Positions 7,765 to 15,255 of a stretch of 39,809 nucleotides of DNA are shown piece by piece (position 1 is the stretch's first letter; every line of letters starts with the position of its first letter). The notes below the pieces were generated by a model, which did not search any database, had not been told where the DNA came from, and saw only the letters and a list, made by a program, of their open reading frames with translations. A program made the position numbers and the translations under genes. The stretch is from Candidatus Saccharimonadota bacterium (GTDB taxonomy: Bacteria > Patescibacteriota > Saccharimonadia > Saccharimonadales > UBA10212), in contig JAQGHE010000045.1 of the NCBI GenBank assembly GCA_028288985.1, positions 1-39,809 of the forward strand. The letters run 5' to 3'.

Positions 7765-9444
7765 TTAATTTGCGTCGGCTATAACTTGGCTTGGGGCGAT
7801 TTTAATTTCGGCACCGGCCAGCTTGCTCACAAAGTAACTATCGTGAGAAATATAGATTATGGCTCCGGTATAGTTTTGCAGGGCCAGCTCTAATTCTTCG
7901 ATGGATGGCAGATCCAGGTGGTTTGTGGGCTCATCCAGGATTAAGAGATTGGGTTCGCTAGCCAGCATACTTATTATCTGGAAACGGGCCTTTTGGCCGC
8001 CGCTTAAACTGCCAACCAGCTGGCGATAGTCTATAGAAGCATCAAATAAGTAGCTTGATAGCAGCTGCCTGATCTTTTGATCGGCTATCTTCTGGCCCTT
8101 TTCGTTATATACCTGCTCGATAGCTTCCGCTAGCGTAACCTTAAAGTATTTCTGGTCAATTTCCTGCTCGTACACACCAAAGCGCGTCTTAGTGTTGATC
8201 TCTATTTCTCCGTCGAAGCAATTCGACCCGGCGGAGGCTTCTTGGGACTTCGCAAGTATGTACTTTAAAAGAGTAGTTTTACCAGCCCCGTTTCGACCGT
8301 GCAGCCGAACTCTGTCGCCTGCTGAAACAGAGAACGACACGTCGCTAAATAACGGCTGCCCGTAACCCAGGGAAAGGCCGGTAACCTTTAACAGTTCCTG
8401 CCTGCGGTGTTGGGCATCCATGCCAACCAGCTTGATGTTGGTGTCCTTATATTTAGAGTAGCGCTCCGTCATCTTGTGGTTTAGTTCTGTCGCGGAGTTC
8501 TGATCGATCCAAAACGAAGGTTTAGCAATCTTCTCTAACTCGCGAAGCTGCTTTTTGGCTCTTTCTTCCATGACCACAAAGGGATTTTTCTTATCGGCCG
8601 TGCCTCCCCACGAGGCTTTTTTACTGCGGGCGTAGGCAATCTGCTTCTTTAAATTGGTAATCGTTTGCTGGGCAACCTCATACTGACTCATCCCGGCAAC
8701 CGTGTTGGCACTGTTCATCTTCAAGTAAGCTTTGTAGTTACCGCGGTAAGAAAAGGCCTTCTTGTCTTTGATCTCGATGATTCTATCTGCCTCATTCAGC
8801 ACGTCCCGGTCGTGGGTAACGATAACCAGTGTAGATTTAGCTGCTTTCATCCAGTCGATAAAAGCGTCTTTGGCTATGTAGTCCATGTGGTTGGTGGGTT
8901 CATCTATAAGGGCTAGGCTGGCATTGGATTCCTGTACTTTGACCAGCTCCACAAAGCGCTTTTGGCCGCCGGAGAGGGCAGATAGAGGGCCGCGGGCACT
9001 GGCTTCGGGTATCTGATAGTGCTGCAGAGCGTTTATAACTTTTTGCTCGATCGTGTAGTAGCCCAGATGATCAAACTGCTCGATGGCCTCGGAGTATTTA
9101 TTGATCTTGCTTATATCACTGCCCATGTGGCCGGGGTAAGTTTCGATTATGGTGTGAAGCTTTGTGTAGCTGGGAAGAGCTGAGAGGATATAGCTAAGAC
9201 AATCCTGGCTGTGGGCATCAGCATGCTCCTGGGCTGTCATCACTACTGTGGTACCCCTGGAAGTTGATACGGAACCGTCAAAATCATCATCCTCTTGGGC
9301 CAGCATTCGAAGCAGCGTAGTTTTGCCCACTCCGTTTCTGCCGATTATGGCAATCTGCTCGCCCTGCTCAATAGAAATATCCAGCTGTTCAAACAGCTTC
9401 TTGGATCCCAGAGTTTTACTATCTATCTCAGCTTTTAATAACAT
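7765..9444 (-). CDS. ABC-F family ATPase (translation factor or ribosome protection)
   Basis: The 559-residue protein has two ABC domains and no membrane segment. The first has Walker A GRNGVGKT (about 35-42), LSGGQ (157-161) and DEPTNHMD (181-188). The second has Walker A GRNGAGKT (383-390), LSGGQ (480-484) and DEPTNHLD (504-511). A charged linker of roughly 80 residues between them is the P-site-reaching segment of ABC-F proteins. Members act on ribosomes, either as EttA/Uup-type housekeeping factors or as Vga/Lsa/Msr-type antibiotic protection proteins. The subgroup cannot be decided here. A TGtTATCAT box lies 9 nt before ATG, with no good Shine-Dalgarno. Confidence 0.92.
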   Translation of the reverse strand: MLLKAEIDSKTLGSKKLFEQLDISIEQGEQIAIIGRNGVGKTTLLRMLAQEDDDFDGSVSTSRGTTVVMTAQEHADAHSQDCLSYILSALPSYTKLHTIIETYPGHMGSDISKINKYSEAIEQFDHLGYYTIEQKVINALQHYQIPEASARGPLSALSGGQKRFVELVKVQESNASLALIDEPTNHMDYIAKDAFIDWMKAAKSTLVIVTHDRDVLNEADRIIEIKDKKAFSYRGNYKAYLKMNSANTVAGMSQYEVAQQTITNLKKQIAYARSKKASWGGTADKKNPFVVMEERAKKQLRELEKIAKPSFWIDQNSATELNHKMTERYSKYKDTNIKLVGMDAQHRRQELLKVTGLSLGYGQPLFSDVSFSVSAGDRVRLHGRNGAGKTTLLKYILAKSQEASAGSNCFDGEIEINTKTRFGVYEQEIDQKYFKVTLAEAIEQVYNEKGQKIADQKIRQLLSSYLFDASIDYRQLVGSLSGGQKARFQIISMLASEPNLLILDEPTNHLDLPSIEELELALQNYTGAIIYISHDSYFVSKLAGAEIKIAPSQVIADAN

Positions 9445-9453
9445 CGCTCAACA

Positions 9454-9462
9454 ATGATAACA
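9454..9462 (-). promoter_or_regulatory. Extended -10 box, 9 nt before ABC-F ATG
   Basis: Minus-strand TGtTATCAT, with its hexamer at 9454-9459. Initiation would occur within about 3 nt of the start codon. Confidence 0.45.
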
Positions 9463-9489
9463 GAGGAGGCAATACAGGTACGATCAAAA

Positions 9490-9564
9490 TGGAGCCGTGA
9501 TCGGGACTTGAACCCGAGACCCCCTCCTTACCATGGAGGTGCTCTACCGCTGAGCTATCACGGC
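9490..9564 (-). tRNA. tRNA-Thr (GGU anticodon), CCA encoded
   Basis: Acceptor GCCGTGA/TCACGGC, D-arm AGCTCAGCGGTAGAGC, anticodon stem CCTCC/GGAGG with loop ATGGTAA, and T-arm with GGTTCAAGTCC. The discriminator is U and the CCA is encoded, followed by TTTT. It reads ACC/ACU codons. Confidence 0.96.
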
Positions 9565-9642
9565 CCGTTCCAAACTTGCACTATCGGTCTTGTTTCGCAT
9601 GACTCTGCAAAAGTTTCGACTTATAGCCGGGCTTTCTCCTCT

Positions 9643-9674
9643 AAATTTTGTAAGCTACATTGCCTGCAAAATTT
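9643..9674. repeat. 8-bp perfect inverted repeat
   Basis: AAATTTTG and CAAAATTT flank a 16-nt spacer, between the end of the DHH gene and tRNA-Thr(GGU). It may act as a weak terminator for the DHH gene; no T-tract supports that clearly. The rest of 9565-9695 shows no gene. Confidence 0.45.
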
Positions 9675-9695
9675 GTAACCACAGAGGCTATTCTA

Positions 9696-10718
9696 TCAAG
9701 AATCAGGTGTGTTCTCTATAGCTTTAAGGACCTTATTGATGGCCTCCTGCATATTGGCGGCTTGGAATTTCGCTCCTGCGGCCGGTACATGACCGCCTCC
9801 GCCTAGCAGTTTGGCGATATTTTGAACATTTCTGACGCCCGAGGCTGACCTGAATGAAACGGAATAGCTACCCTCTCCGGCAGCTAAGTCCGGATAGACA
9901 ATGAAGCCCCACAGGTTATTATTCAGATTGCGTACAAACTGGTTTACGAATATTTCGCACCCATTCTTTAGATCCATGACGGAGTTCCCCTTGCCCAGCC
10001 AATCTTTAACGTACTCGTCGTAAAGCCAGCTGTATGAGAACCCCTGATCAGTTACGACGGCATTTGCAGCCAGATGCCCAAGAATCTCCAGCTGGGGCTT
10101 GGTGTAGCGGTTCAGCTTGCTTTCCAGTACTTCGATGCTGGCGCCGGCATCCAACAGATCGCTGACAATCCGAAATGTCTCCCGGTGGAGCGGGTTGCGG
10201 TAACGAAAGCGGAAAGTGTCGGCTAGAATGCCAAGTAAAGCAATATCCTGATATCCCTCCGGCTTAGTCCAGCCAAGTTTTTCAAATAGCAGATTATATA
10301 CTTCCTGAGTCGCAGCGGGCGTGCCATTGTTTACGTAAACATCAGCGTCATCCTTATCATCCGGTTCATGGTGGTCGATAATAACCAGTTTGGCTTCGTG
10401 CAGTTCAGCCGGATTTCGGCTGCATCGGTTCAATTTGCCGGCATCTGCAACAATCACTAAATCTGGGTTGTCTTGGCGCAGCGTCTCGGCGACATCAACA
10501 AACTCAATCTGTTCGTAGCCCTGCAGAAAGCTTAGATCGTTGCTGGGTTTTTCTTCTAGGACCAGCTTTATTTTTTTGTCAGGGTAGTTAGTTTTTATAG
10601 CTAAATATATTAGTAAAGAAGAACAAACCGCATCCGGATCGGGCGAAATATGAGAAGTTACCAATATATTTTCGGCATCTTCTAATAACTTTTTAAGTTG
10701 AAAAATTTGGTCTTCCAT
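9696..10718 (-). CDS. DHH/DHHA1 phosphoesterase (NrnA-like)
   Basis: The 340-residue protein has the DHH family motifs: H-x-x-P-D-x-D (SHISPDPDA, about 22-30), VADAG near 91, DHHEP at 115-119 and GILADTFRFR near 180. The C-terminal DHHA1 domain carries the GGGGHVPAAGA substrate-binding loop near 308-318. NrnA-type enzymes degrade nano-RNA or linear dinucleotides and can hydrolyse pAp; related members cleave cyclic dinucleotides. There is no N-terminal membrane or PAS domain, so NrnA rather than GdpP is favoured. TAAACT lies 7 nt upstream of ATG without a Shine-Dalgarno site. Confidence 0.9.
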   Translation of the reverse strand: MEDQIFQLKKLLEDAENILVTSHISPDPDAVCSSLLIYLAIKTNYPDKKIKLVLEEKPSNDLSFLQGYEQIEFVDVAETLRQDNPDLVIVADAGKLNRCSRNPAELHEAKLVIIDHHEPDDKDDADVYVNNGTPAATQEVYNLLFEKLGWTKPEGYQDIALLGILADTFRFRYRNPLHRETFRIVSDLLDAGASIEVLESKLNRYTKPQLEILGHLAANAVVTDQGFSYSWLYDEYVKDWLGKGNSVMDLKNGCEIFVNQFVRNLNNNLWGFIVYPDLAAGEGSYSVSFRSASGVRNVQNIAKLLGGGGHVPAAGAKFQAANMQEAINKVLKAIENTPDS

Positions 10719-10725
10719 TTGTTTG

Positions 10726-10731
10726 AGTTTA
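10726..10731 (-). promoter_or_regulatory. -10-like box 7 nt before the DHH gene ATG
   Basis: Minus-strand TAAACT, gap CAAACAA, then ATG. It fits the short-spacing pattern seen at other first genes here. The -35 match is poor. Confidence 0.35.
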
Positions 10732-10761
10732 TTTTCTCATCAAACAAGGCTTACGTCCACC

Positions 10762-10790
10762 TTGATGCTTACGCTCTTATCTGTTAGACT
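10762..10790 (+). promoter_or_regulatory. Promoter of the tRNA-Thr(UGU)/tRNA-Tyr pair
   Basis: TTGATG (10762-10767), 17-nt spacer, TAGACT (10785-10790). Predicted initiation about 3 nt before the mature tRNA-Thr 5' end. Confidence 0.6.
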
Positions 10791-10799
10791 GGCCCAGAT

Positions 10800-10875
10800 G
10801 CCGACATAGCTCAGTGGCTAGAGCGGCTGTTTTGTAAACAGCGGGTCGTGGGTTCGAATCCCTCTGTCGGCTCCA
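10800..10875 (+). tRNA. tRNA-Thr (UGU anticodon), CCA encoded
   Basis: Acceptor GCCGACA/TGTCGGC, anticodon stem GCTGT/ACAGC with loop TTTGTAA, T-arm GGTTCGAATCC, discriminator U and encoded CCA. It reads ACA and wobble codons, complementing the GGU isoacceptor nearby. Confidence 0.96.
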
Positions 10876-10931
10876 ATTTTGTCGACTTGCGAGATCGCCA
10901 AAATAGGTGGAGTTGGATCGGTGTTACAATT

Positions 10932-10963
10932 GTTGAGAGAAGGCCGTATGGCTGTCTCTCAAC
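10932..10963 (+). other. Stable hairpin between tRNA-Thr and tRNA-Tyr
   Basis: GTTGAGAGA (10932-10940) pairs with TCTCTCAAC (10955-10963). An inner GCC/GGC stem closes a GTAT loop. It ends five bases before the tRNA-Tyr 5' end and has no T-tract, so it may guide processing of a joint tRNA transcript. This role is inference. Confidence 0.65.
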
Positions 10964-10968
10964 TCCAG

Positions 10969-11054
10969 GCAGGGTTAGTGAAGCGGTCAAACACGGCAGA
11001 CTGTAAATCTGTTGGCATTCGCCTTCGTAGGTTCGAATCCTACACCCTGCACCA
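10969..11054 (+). tRNA. tRNA-Tyr (GUA anticodon), CCA encoded
   Basis: An 86-nt class II tRNA with a long variable arm. Acceptor GCAGGGT/ACCCTGC, anticodon stem GCAGA/TCTGT with loop CTGTAAA, T-arm GGTTCGAATCC, discriminator A and encoded CCA. Confidence 0.97.
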
Positions 11055-11123
11055 CAAACCGCATGTGCTTTAAGCCAGATGACTTTATCTATATACTGTA
11101 GGCATTAGTAAAGCGGAGAGAAC

Positions 11124-11477
11124 ATGCCCCTTATTAGAGTTGACCACAACCCCGCTGACATCAATGATTCACTTGTCGAGCAATTAGTTAATAAGCTACT
11201 TAACTTTGCGATGAAATTACACAACATGAATGAGGATCAGATATCAATTTTCACGCAATCTTACTCTTCATCATCCCACTCAACCGCTGCCGCAGAAGTC
11301 GAGGTCAGGGCTAAAAAAACTGAGTATGGCGATAATCCTGAAGAGCGAAGGCAGAATCACATGGGAGAGTATGAAAAGTTCTTTAATGATTTCCTAAAAA
11401 CTAACAATATAGATAAAGGGATTGTCTTTACTCTTACACTGGAAGACTGGTCGGTCAAGTTCATAGCGAAAGTATAA
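11124..11477 (+). CDS. Unknown 117-residue protein, possibly tautomerase-like
   Basis: The ATG is preceded by a GGAGAG site 5 nt upstream, supporting the start. The protein begins MPLIRVDHNP; a proline directly after Met, a short beta strand and then a helix (SLVEQLVNKLLNFAMKLHN) resemble the tautomerase superfamily, where Pro1 is the catalytic base. The rest does not clearly match, and a serine-rich turn (SYSSSSHSTAA) is unusual, so this is a tentative hint. No membrane segment. It stands alone downstream of tRNA-Tyr, with a TATACT-like box about 30 nt upstream of the start. Confidence 0.7.
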   Translation: MPLIRVDHNPADINDSLVEQLVNKLLNFAMKLHNMNEDQISIFTQSYSSSSHSTAAAEVEVRAKKTEYGDNPEERRQNHMGEYEKFFNDFLKTNNIDKGIVFTLTLEDWSVKFIAKV

Positions 11478-11485
11478 AGTTGATT

Positions 11486-11554
11486 CTGGCCTCAGCAATA
11501 ATGCATACGGTAAGGGGCTACTGTGATGCACTTAGCGAGCCAACTAGAGGCCAG
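11486..11554. repeat. Inverted repeat closing a 69-nt structure between convergent genes
   Basis: CTGGCCTC (11486-11493) is the exact reverse complement of GAGGCCAG (11547-11554). A smaller GGCT/AGCC pairing lies inside. It sits in the 156-base gap between the convergent 11124-11477 and TPR genes. It may be a bidirectional terminator or an RNA element; nothing else was seen in the gap. Confidence 0.4.
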
Positions 11555-11633
11555 TTAACGGTAGAGCATGGCTATCGTACTCCTCAAAGACGTCGGATAT
11601 TCCCTGACTCCACTGGGTAATTTTAGTAGTTTT

Positions 11634-12287
11634 TTAGATAACAACGCGTTTGGGGCGCAGAATGCGGCGCGGCTTTCCGGCGGGTAAGATCAGCTTATCC
11701 AACTTCTTACGTACGTCGACGGCCTCTTCTTCCATGCCTCGTGATTCGTAAGCGTTAGCCAGCAATTTATAAGTTTCCGGGTTAGGCTCTAATTCCGCTG
11801 CTTTATCCAACTCCTGGATCATCAGCTTGTCGTTGCCCATTTTCTCCTGAACTTTGGCATAAGCTATATGACGGGCTGCTAAGTTTCCTTCCAGTTTAAG
11901 GGCCTGCTCGAAGGCTGTAGCTGCCTTTTGGTAGTTCTCGGTCTCGTAATAAATAAGCCCTAAGTTGTGCAGACTGGATGCGCTGGGCTCGATGCTGCTG
12001 GCAATCTCAAAGCAGTCTATGGCGTCCTTATACTCCCGCTGTTTGGCATATAAGATTCCCAGGCGGTTATAAGCCGCCGCGTTTTTCTCATCAACCTTAA
12101 GGATGGTCAGTAGTGCCTTTTCGGCGCGAAGCAGTCTATTTTCTCTCATACTATGATGGGCAATTTCCCATAGCTTTGTCAGGCGATCACCAATTCTCCT
12201 TGGGATAACCACCATTTCGTGCTCGGAAATCTTTCCGTGTCTGTAGACAAGATAACCAAAAAATAAGAGTATCGCTAAAGCGTACAT
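11634..12287 (-). CDS. Membrane-anchored TPR protein
   Basis: The 217-residue protein starts with one hydrophobic segment (MYALAILLFFGYLVY), a likely membrane anchor, followed by about four tetratricopeptide repeats. Examples are AYNRLGILYAKQREYKDAID, then LHNLGLIYYETENYQKAATA and YKLLANAYESRGMEEEAV. TPRs are protein-binding scaffolds; the partner is unknown. The C-terminus is basic. It lies downstream of holB with its own TGgTATAAT box 8 nt before ATG. The sequence AAAGGGC abuts the ATG too closely to be a good ribosome site. Confidence 0.85.
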   Translation of the reverse strand: MYALAILLFFGYLVYRHGKISEHEMVVIPRRIGDRLTKLWEIAHHSMRENRLLRAEKALLTILKVDEKNAAAYNRLGILYAKQREYKDAIDCFEIASSIEPSASSLHNLGLIYYETENYQKAATAFEQALKLEGNLAARHIAYAKVQEKMGNDKLMIQELDKAAELEPNPETYKLLANAYESRGMEEEAVDVRKKLDKLILPAGKPRRILRPKRVVI

Positions 12288-12295
12288 GCCCTTTA

Positions 12296-12304
12296 ATTAT
12301 ACCA
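12296..12304 (-). promoter_or_regulatory. Extended -10 box, 8 nt before TPR gene ATG
   Basis: Minus-strand TGgTATAAT, with a consensus hexamer at 12296-12301. The position predicts a near-leaderless mRNA. Confidence 0.55.
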
Positions 12305-12306
12305 AA

Positions 12307-13185
12307 CTATATCTTTAGACTCACCACTAGGTTAAGCAGCGTAAGTTTAACCGAAGCGTTGGCGGCCACGGCCTTTTGGGCGGCCATGACCTGCTTTCTT
12401 GCGATCAGCAGTCTACTTGCTGCCGTGGCATCGTTTCTCTTTACCTGGGAGTGGTGAGCCGCCCGGATAACCTTTGCCAGAGACTCCAGGAAATCGACGG
12501 CTTCTTCGCGGCTTTTGCTTAAGGAATCAACACCAAGCAACCGATTATATTTGTCTTGCCCGGCGAACTCTTTAGCTCTGTTTATAGAGTCTTTTATGGT
12601 CGATCCCTCAGAGTCAAAGAGAAGTTTGTCTAAAAGTCCGGCAGCCCCTTCACTGATACTCCAGGCGCTTTTTATAGCAGCTTCCGGATGACTGCTACCG
12701 TAATGCTTTAGGGCTTCCTCCAGAGTGACAGGATGAACAATCAGTTTGTTTGCCCGGGACATGACGGTTGGCAAAACACTACCGGCAGATTTCAGGGTTA
12801 GGATGAATACTGTATCCGGATTAGGCTGCTCCAGTATTTTCAACAGGGCGTTTTGGGCCTCCCGGCTCAAAAGATGAGCATCCTCAATTAGAGCTATCCT
12901 TTTTATGACTTTATCACCCAGTGCCTTCATGCGCAGGCTGCTAATGAGTTTGCGTACACCGTCGATAGATATTTCCTGGCGGGAATCTTCCTTTGTCACC
13001 CGCAGCAAATTGGAGCTTTCCAGTATCCTAGCCTCATCTTCCTCCAGCAGCGCAGCTGCTATGTGATAGGCCAGCCCTAACTTCCCGCTTTCCGGCTGGC
13101 CGACTATCGCCAAAACCTGGCCGGGGGCAGCCAGATACTTCTGCACGGCGTTTATCGTTTGAGGGTGATGGGCTAGTTCTCTCAT
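12307..13185 (-). CDS. holB: DNA polymerase III delta'-like clamp-loader subunit
   Basis: The 292-residue AAA+ protein has a P-loop (GQPESGKL, about 29-36), a Walker-B/sensor region (ALIEDAHLLSREAQNALLKI) and TVFILTLKSAGSVLPTVMSR, which aligns with the sensor 1/SRC region of clamp-loader subunits. The SRC cysteine is replaced (SRAN) and no zinc module is visible, as in several delta' proteins that do not hydrolyse ATP. It would load the beta clamp with DnaX and delta. Its ATG overlaps the upstream pseudouridine-synthase stop (ATGA), so the two are coupled. Confidence 0.85.
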   Translation of the reverse strand: MRELAHHPQTINAVQKYLAAPGQVLAIVGQPESGKLGLAYHIAAALLEEDEARILESSNLLRVTKEDSRQEISIDGVRKLISSLRMKALGDKVIKRIALIEDAHLLSREAQNALLKILEQPNPDTVFILTLKSAGSVLPTVMSRANKLIVHPVTLEEALKHYGSSHPEAAIKSAWSISEGAAGLLDKLLFDSEGSTIKDSINRAKEFAGQDKYNRLLGVDSLSKSREEAVDFLESLAKVIRAAHHSQVKRNDATAASRLLIARKQVMAAQKAVAANASVKLTLLNLVVSLKI

Positions 13186-14057
13186 TTGGGTAAAAAATTA
13201 TTAAAGTATCCAGGCAGTGGAGCGCTAAAAACTCTGCGTTCGCTCGTCGGCAGGGTGATTTCCAGAGACGCGGCGTGCAGCAGCAGGTGTTCTCCGTCGT
13301 GCCCGTACACATGATCGCCGACTACCGGGTGCCCGATGTAGGCCATATGTACCCGTATCTGATGGGTGCGGCCAGTGGCCGGTCTTAATTCCACCAGCGA
13401 ATATGTTTTGCCATCTATGGCGACGCTGTTTAACACCTTGTACTGAGTGGTGGCTGCCTTGCCGCTAGCATCAACCCTGAAAGATTGGGGGCGCTTGGGG
13501 TTTCTGCCAATAGGCGCATCTATTAGTGCTTCTGCCGGCTCCGGAACTCCTTCTACCACAGCCGTGTATATCTTCTTGGTTTTGCGCTGGGAGAACTGCT
13601 TTTGCAACCTAGACAGTGTCTCAGAATTCTTGGCGCCGATGAGGACACCGCTGGTGCCACGGTCAAGTCTGTGGACGATGCCGGCTCTATTTCCAGTTAG
13701 TGCATTATCGTTAATTTTCGGTTTTAAAAAACTAGCCACCGTGGATTCTTCGTTTAATGCTCCCTTAGAGTGAGTCAGGAAGCCTTCGGGCTTATTGATA
13801 ACAACCACGTTATCATCTTCATACAAAACAGGTAGGTCGACGACTGCCGGCTCCGCTCGCAGCTTAGACTCGTCTACTGAGATTATTTCCTTGCCCTTAA
13901 GCTTATACCCGGCTTTGATCGGTTCGCCCTCGAGAGTAACCATTCCGTTATCAAACAGCCTCTCCAGAGAAGAACGAGTATAATCGGGGTAATTTTTGGC
14001 AATGTAGACGTCTGCCCGCGTGCCTGAATCTTCTGGGCCTACTATGAACTCCTGCAT
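13182..14057 (-). CDS. rluD: RluD-type 23S rRNA pseudouridine synthase
   Basis: The 291-residue protein has an N-terminal S4 RNA-binding domain (SGTRADVYIA, then TRSSLERLFDNGMVTLEGE) and a RluA/RluD catalytic domain with the HRLDRGTSG motif, whose Asp at about 132 is the expected catalytic residue. It isomerises uridines in rRNA; RluD versus RluC specificity cannot be fixed. A frame extension to 14159 adds 34 residues unlike the family. The ATG at 14057 is chosen because the S4 domain begins just after it, and a promoter-like TTGGTG-18-TAGACT ends 7 nt before it. Its stop overlaps holB. Confidence 0.9.
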   Translation of the reverse strand: MQEFIVGPEDSGTRADVYIAKNYPDYTRSSLERLFDNGMVTLEGEPIKAGYKLKGKEIISVDESKLRAEPAVVDLPVLYEDDNVVVINKPEGFLTHSKGALNEESTVASFLKPKINDNALTGNRAGIVHRLDRGTSGVLIGAKNSETLSRLQKQFSQRKTKKIYTAVVEGVPEPAEALIDAPIGRNPKRPQSFRVDASGKAATTQYKVLNSVAIDGKTYSLVELRPATGRTHQIRVHMAYIGHPVVGDHVYGHDGEHLLLHAASLEITLPTSERRVFSAPLPGYFNNFLPK

Positions 14058-14064
14058 ACTCAAT

Positions 14065-14094
14065 AGTCTACCCAATCTGACTGGCCAGCACCAA
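14065..14094 (-). promoter_or_regulatory. Candidate leaderless promoter of rluD-holB
   Basis: TTGGTG (14089-14094), 18-nt spacer, TAGACT (14065-14070), then 7 nt to ATG. No Shine-Dalgarno is present. Confidence 0.45.
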
Positions 14095-14204
14095 GTTCGC
14101 AAAGCGACTGTTAGACTGCGTTCCGCCGTCGATACAGCGGACCGCGGCGCTATCGCCAAACCTTACGTACTCCTGGGGGTTTACGCATTCCTCCGGGTTA
14201 GTGC

Positions 14205-15239
14205 TCATGAGGGTCTTAAGCCTACGGCTTTTTGAACCTTTCGTAAGGTGTCTTCGGCTACTTTACGCATTGCGTCCTCGTCTGCTTCCAGCTTTCTCAT
14301 TAGTGCCTCTTTGTCGACTTGAGTGAGTTTTTCCTGGAAATCAGACAGCAGACTTTTCACTTCAGCGGCCACAGCGGCTTTAAGCTCTCCATAGCTGGAT
14401 TTACCCGACCATTCGCTGTTTACCTTGTCTTGGGGCTGGCGGGTGGTCAGGGCTAAAATTTGCAGCAGATTAGTTACGCCGGGCTGCTTCTCCCAGTCAA
14501 AATTTATAACTCCGACAGAATCGGTCGTGGCGGCCATAACTTTGGCAGCTGCTTCCTCGGGCTTGTCCTTAAGCAATATTGTCCCGGCAGGGTCTTCAAC
14601 CGATTTGCTCATTTTCTTTTCCGGCGTCCGCAGCGAGCGGATACGGACCTGGTTATCCCGTTCGGAGAAGGACAGCTGCTTATCGGCGGGTTCCGGCACC
14701 ACGAAAAGGTCACCGAATCTATTATTCAACCTGATTGCTAGATCCCGTGTTAGCTCCAGGTGCTGCCGCTGATCGTCGCCCACAGGTACCCATTTTGCAC
14801 CGTATAACAAAATGTCCGCAGCCATCAGTATGGGGTAGTTAAACAAACCTACCGTTACCCGGTCGTCGCCCACTTGCTTGCTTTTGTCCTTGAATTCCAC
14901 CATTCGGGCAGCTTCGCCGAAGCCGGTGAAACAATCCAGTATCCAGGTTAACTCTGCATGCGCCGGTATATAGCTTTGGCGGTATATGAAGGTGTTGGGT
15001 TCATTGATATCAAGCCCAGCGGCTACAAAGTACTTCAAATTACGGATTGTATTTTGATAAAGCGTCCCGTGATCTATCGGCGTAGTAAAGCTATGCAGAT
15101 CGGGAACGAACATGTTTACCTGATACTCGCCGGCGCGTTCCTTCTGCATGTTAATCAACGGCGTCATAGCTCCCAGTAAATTACCAAGAGTGGGTTCGTC
15201 GTTAGAACGAATCCCCGTTAAAATAACTTCTTTACTCAT
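14205..15239 (-). CDS. trpS: Tryptophanyl-tRNA synthetase
   Basis: The 344-residue class I synthetase has a HIGH-equivalent PTLGN at about 16-20, where TrpS commonly shows PTG/PSLGN-type variants, and KMSKS at about 209-213. Between them it has TrpS-typical LYGAKWVPVGDDQRQHLELTR. It charges tRNA-Trp, whose gene lies at 2921-2996. The length is normal for bacterial TrpS. A consensus TATAAT lies 8 nt upstream of ATG and no Shine-Dalgarno is visible, although the stop of the previous gene lies just 16 nt upstream. Confidence 0.96.
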   Translation of the reverse strand: MSKEVILTGIRSNDEPTLGNLLGAMTPLINMQKERAGEYQVNMFVPDLHSFTTPIDHGTLYQNTIRNLKYFVAAGLDINEPNTFIYRQSYIPAHAELTWILDCFTGFGEAARMVEFKDKSKQVGDDRVTVGLFNYPILMAADILLYGAKWVPVGDDQRQHLELTRDLAIRLNNRFGDLFVVPEPADKQLSFSERDNQVRIRSLRTPEKKMSKSVEDPAGTILLKDKPEEAAAKVMAATTDSVGVINFDWEKQPGVTNLLQILALTTRQPQDKVNSEWSGKSSYGELKAAVAAEVKSLLSDFQEKLTQVDKEALMRKLEADEDAMRKVAEDTLRKVQKAVGLRPS

Positions 15240-15247
15240 TGTTTCTT

Positions 15248-15253
15248 ATTATA
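15248..15253 (-). promoter_or_regulatory. Consensus -10 box, 8 nt before trpS ATG
   Basis: Minus-strand TATAAT followed by AAGAAACA and ATG. It sits in the 16-base gap after the upstream gene. No clear -35 hexamer. Confidence 0.5.
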
Positions 15254-15255
15254 AC

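Noticed and set aside
9454-9678. Plus-strand open frame across tRNA-Thr(GGU)
   Set aside because: It is the reverse complement of a tRNA gene plus intergenic sequence.
14058-14159. Longer N-terminus for the pseudouridine synthase
   Set aside because: The 34 extra residues are unlike the family, and the extension covers a promoter-like TTGGTG-18-TAGACT.
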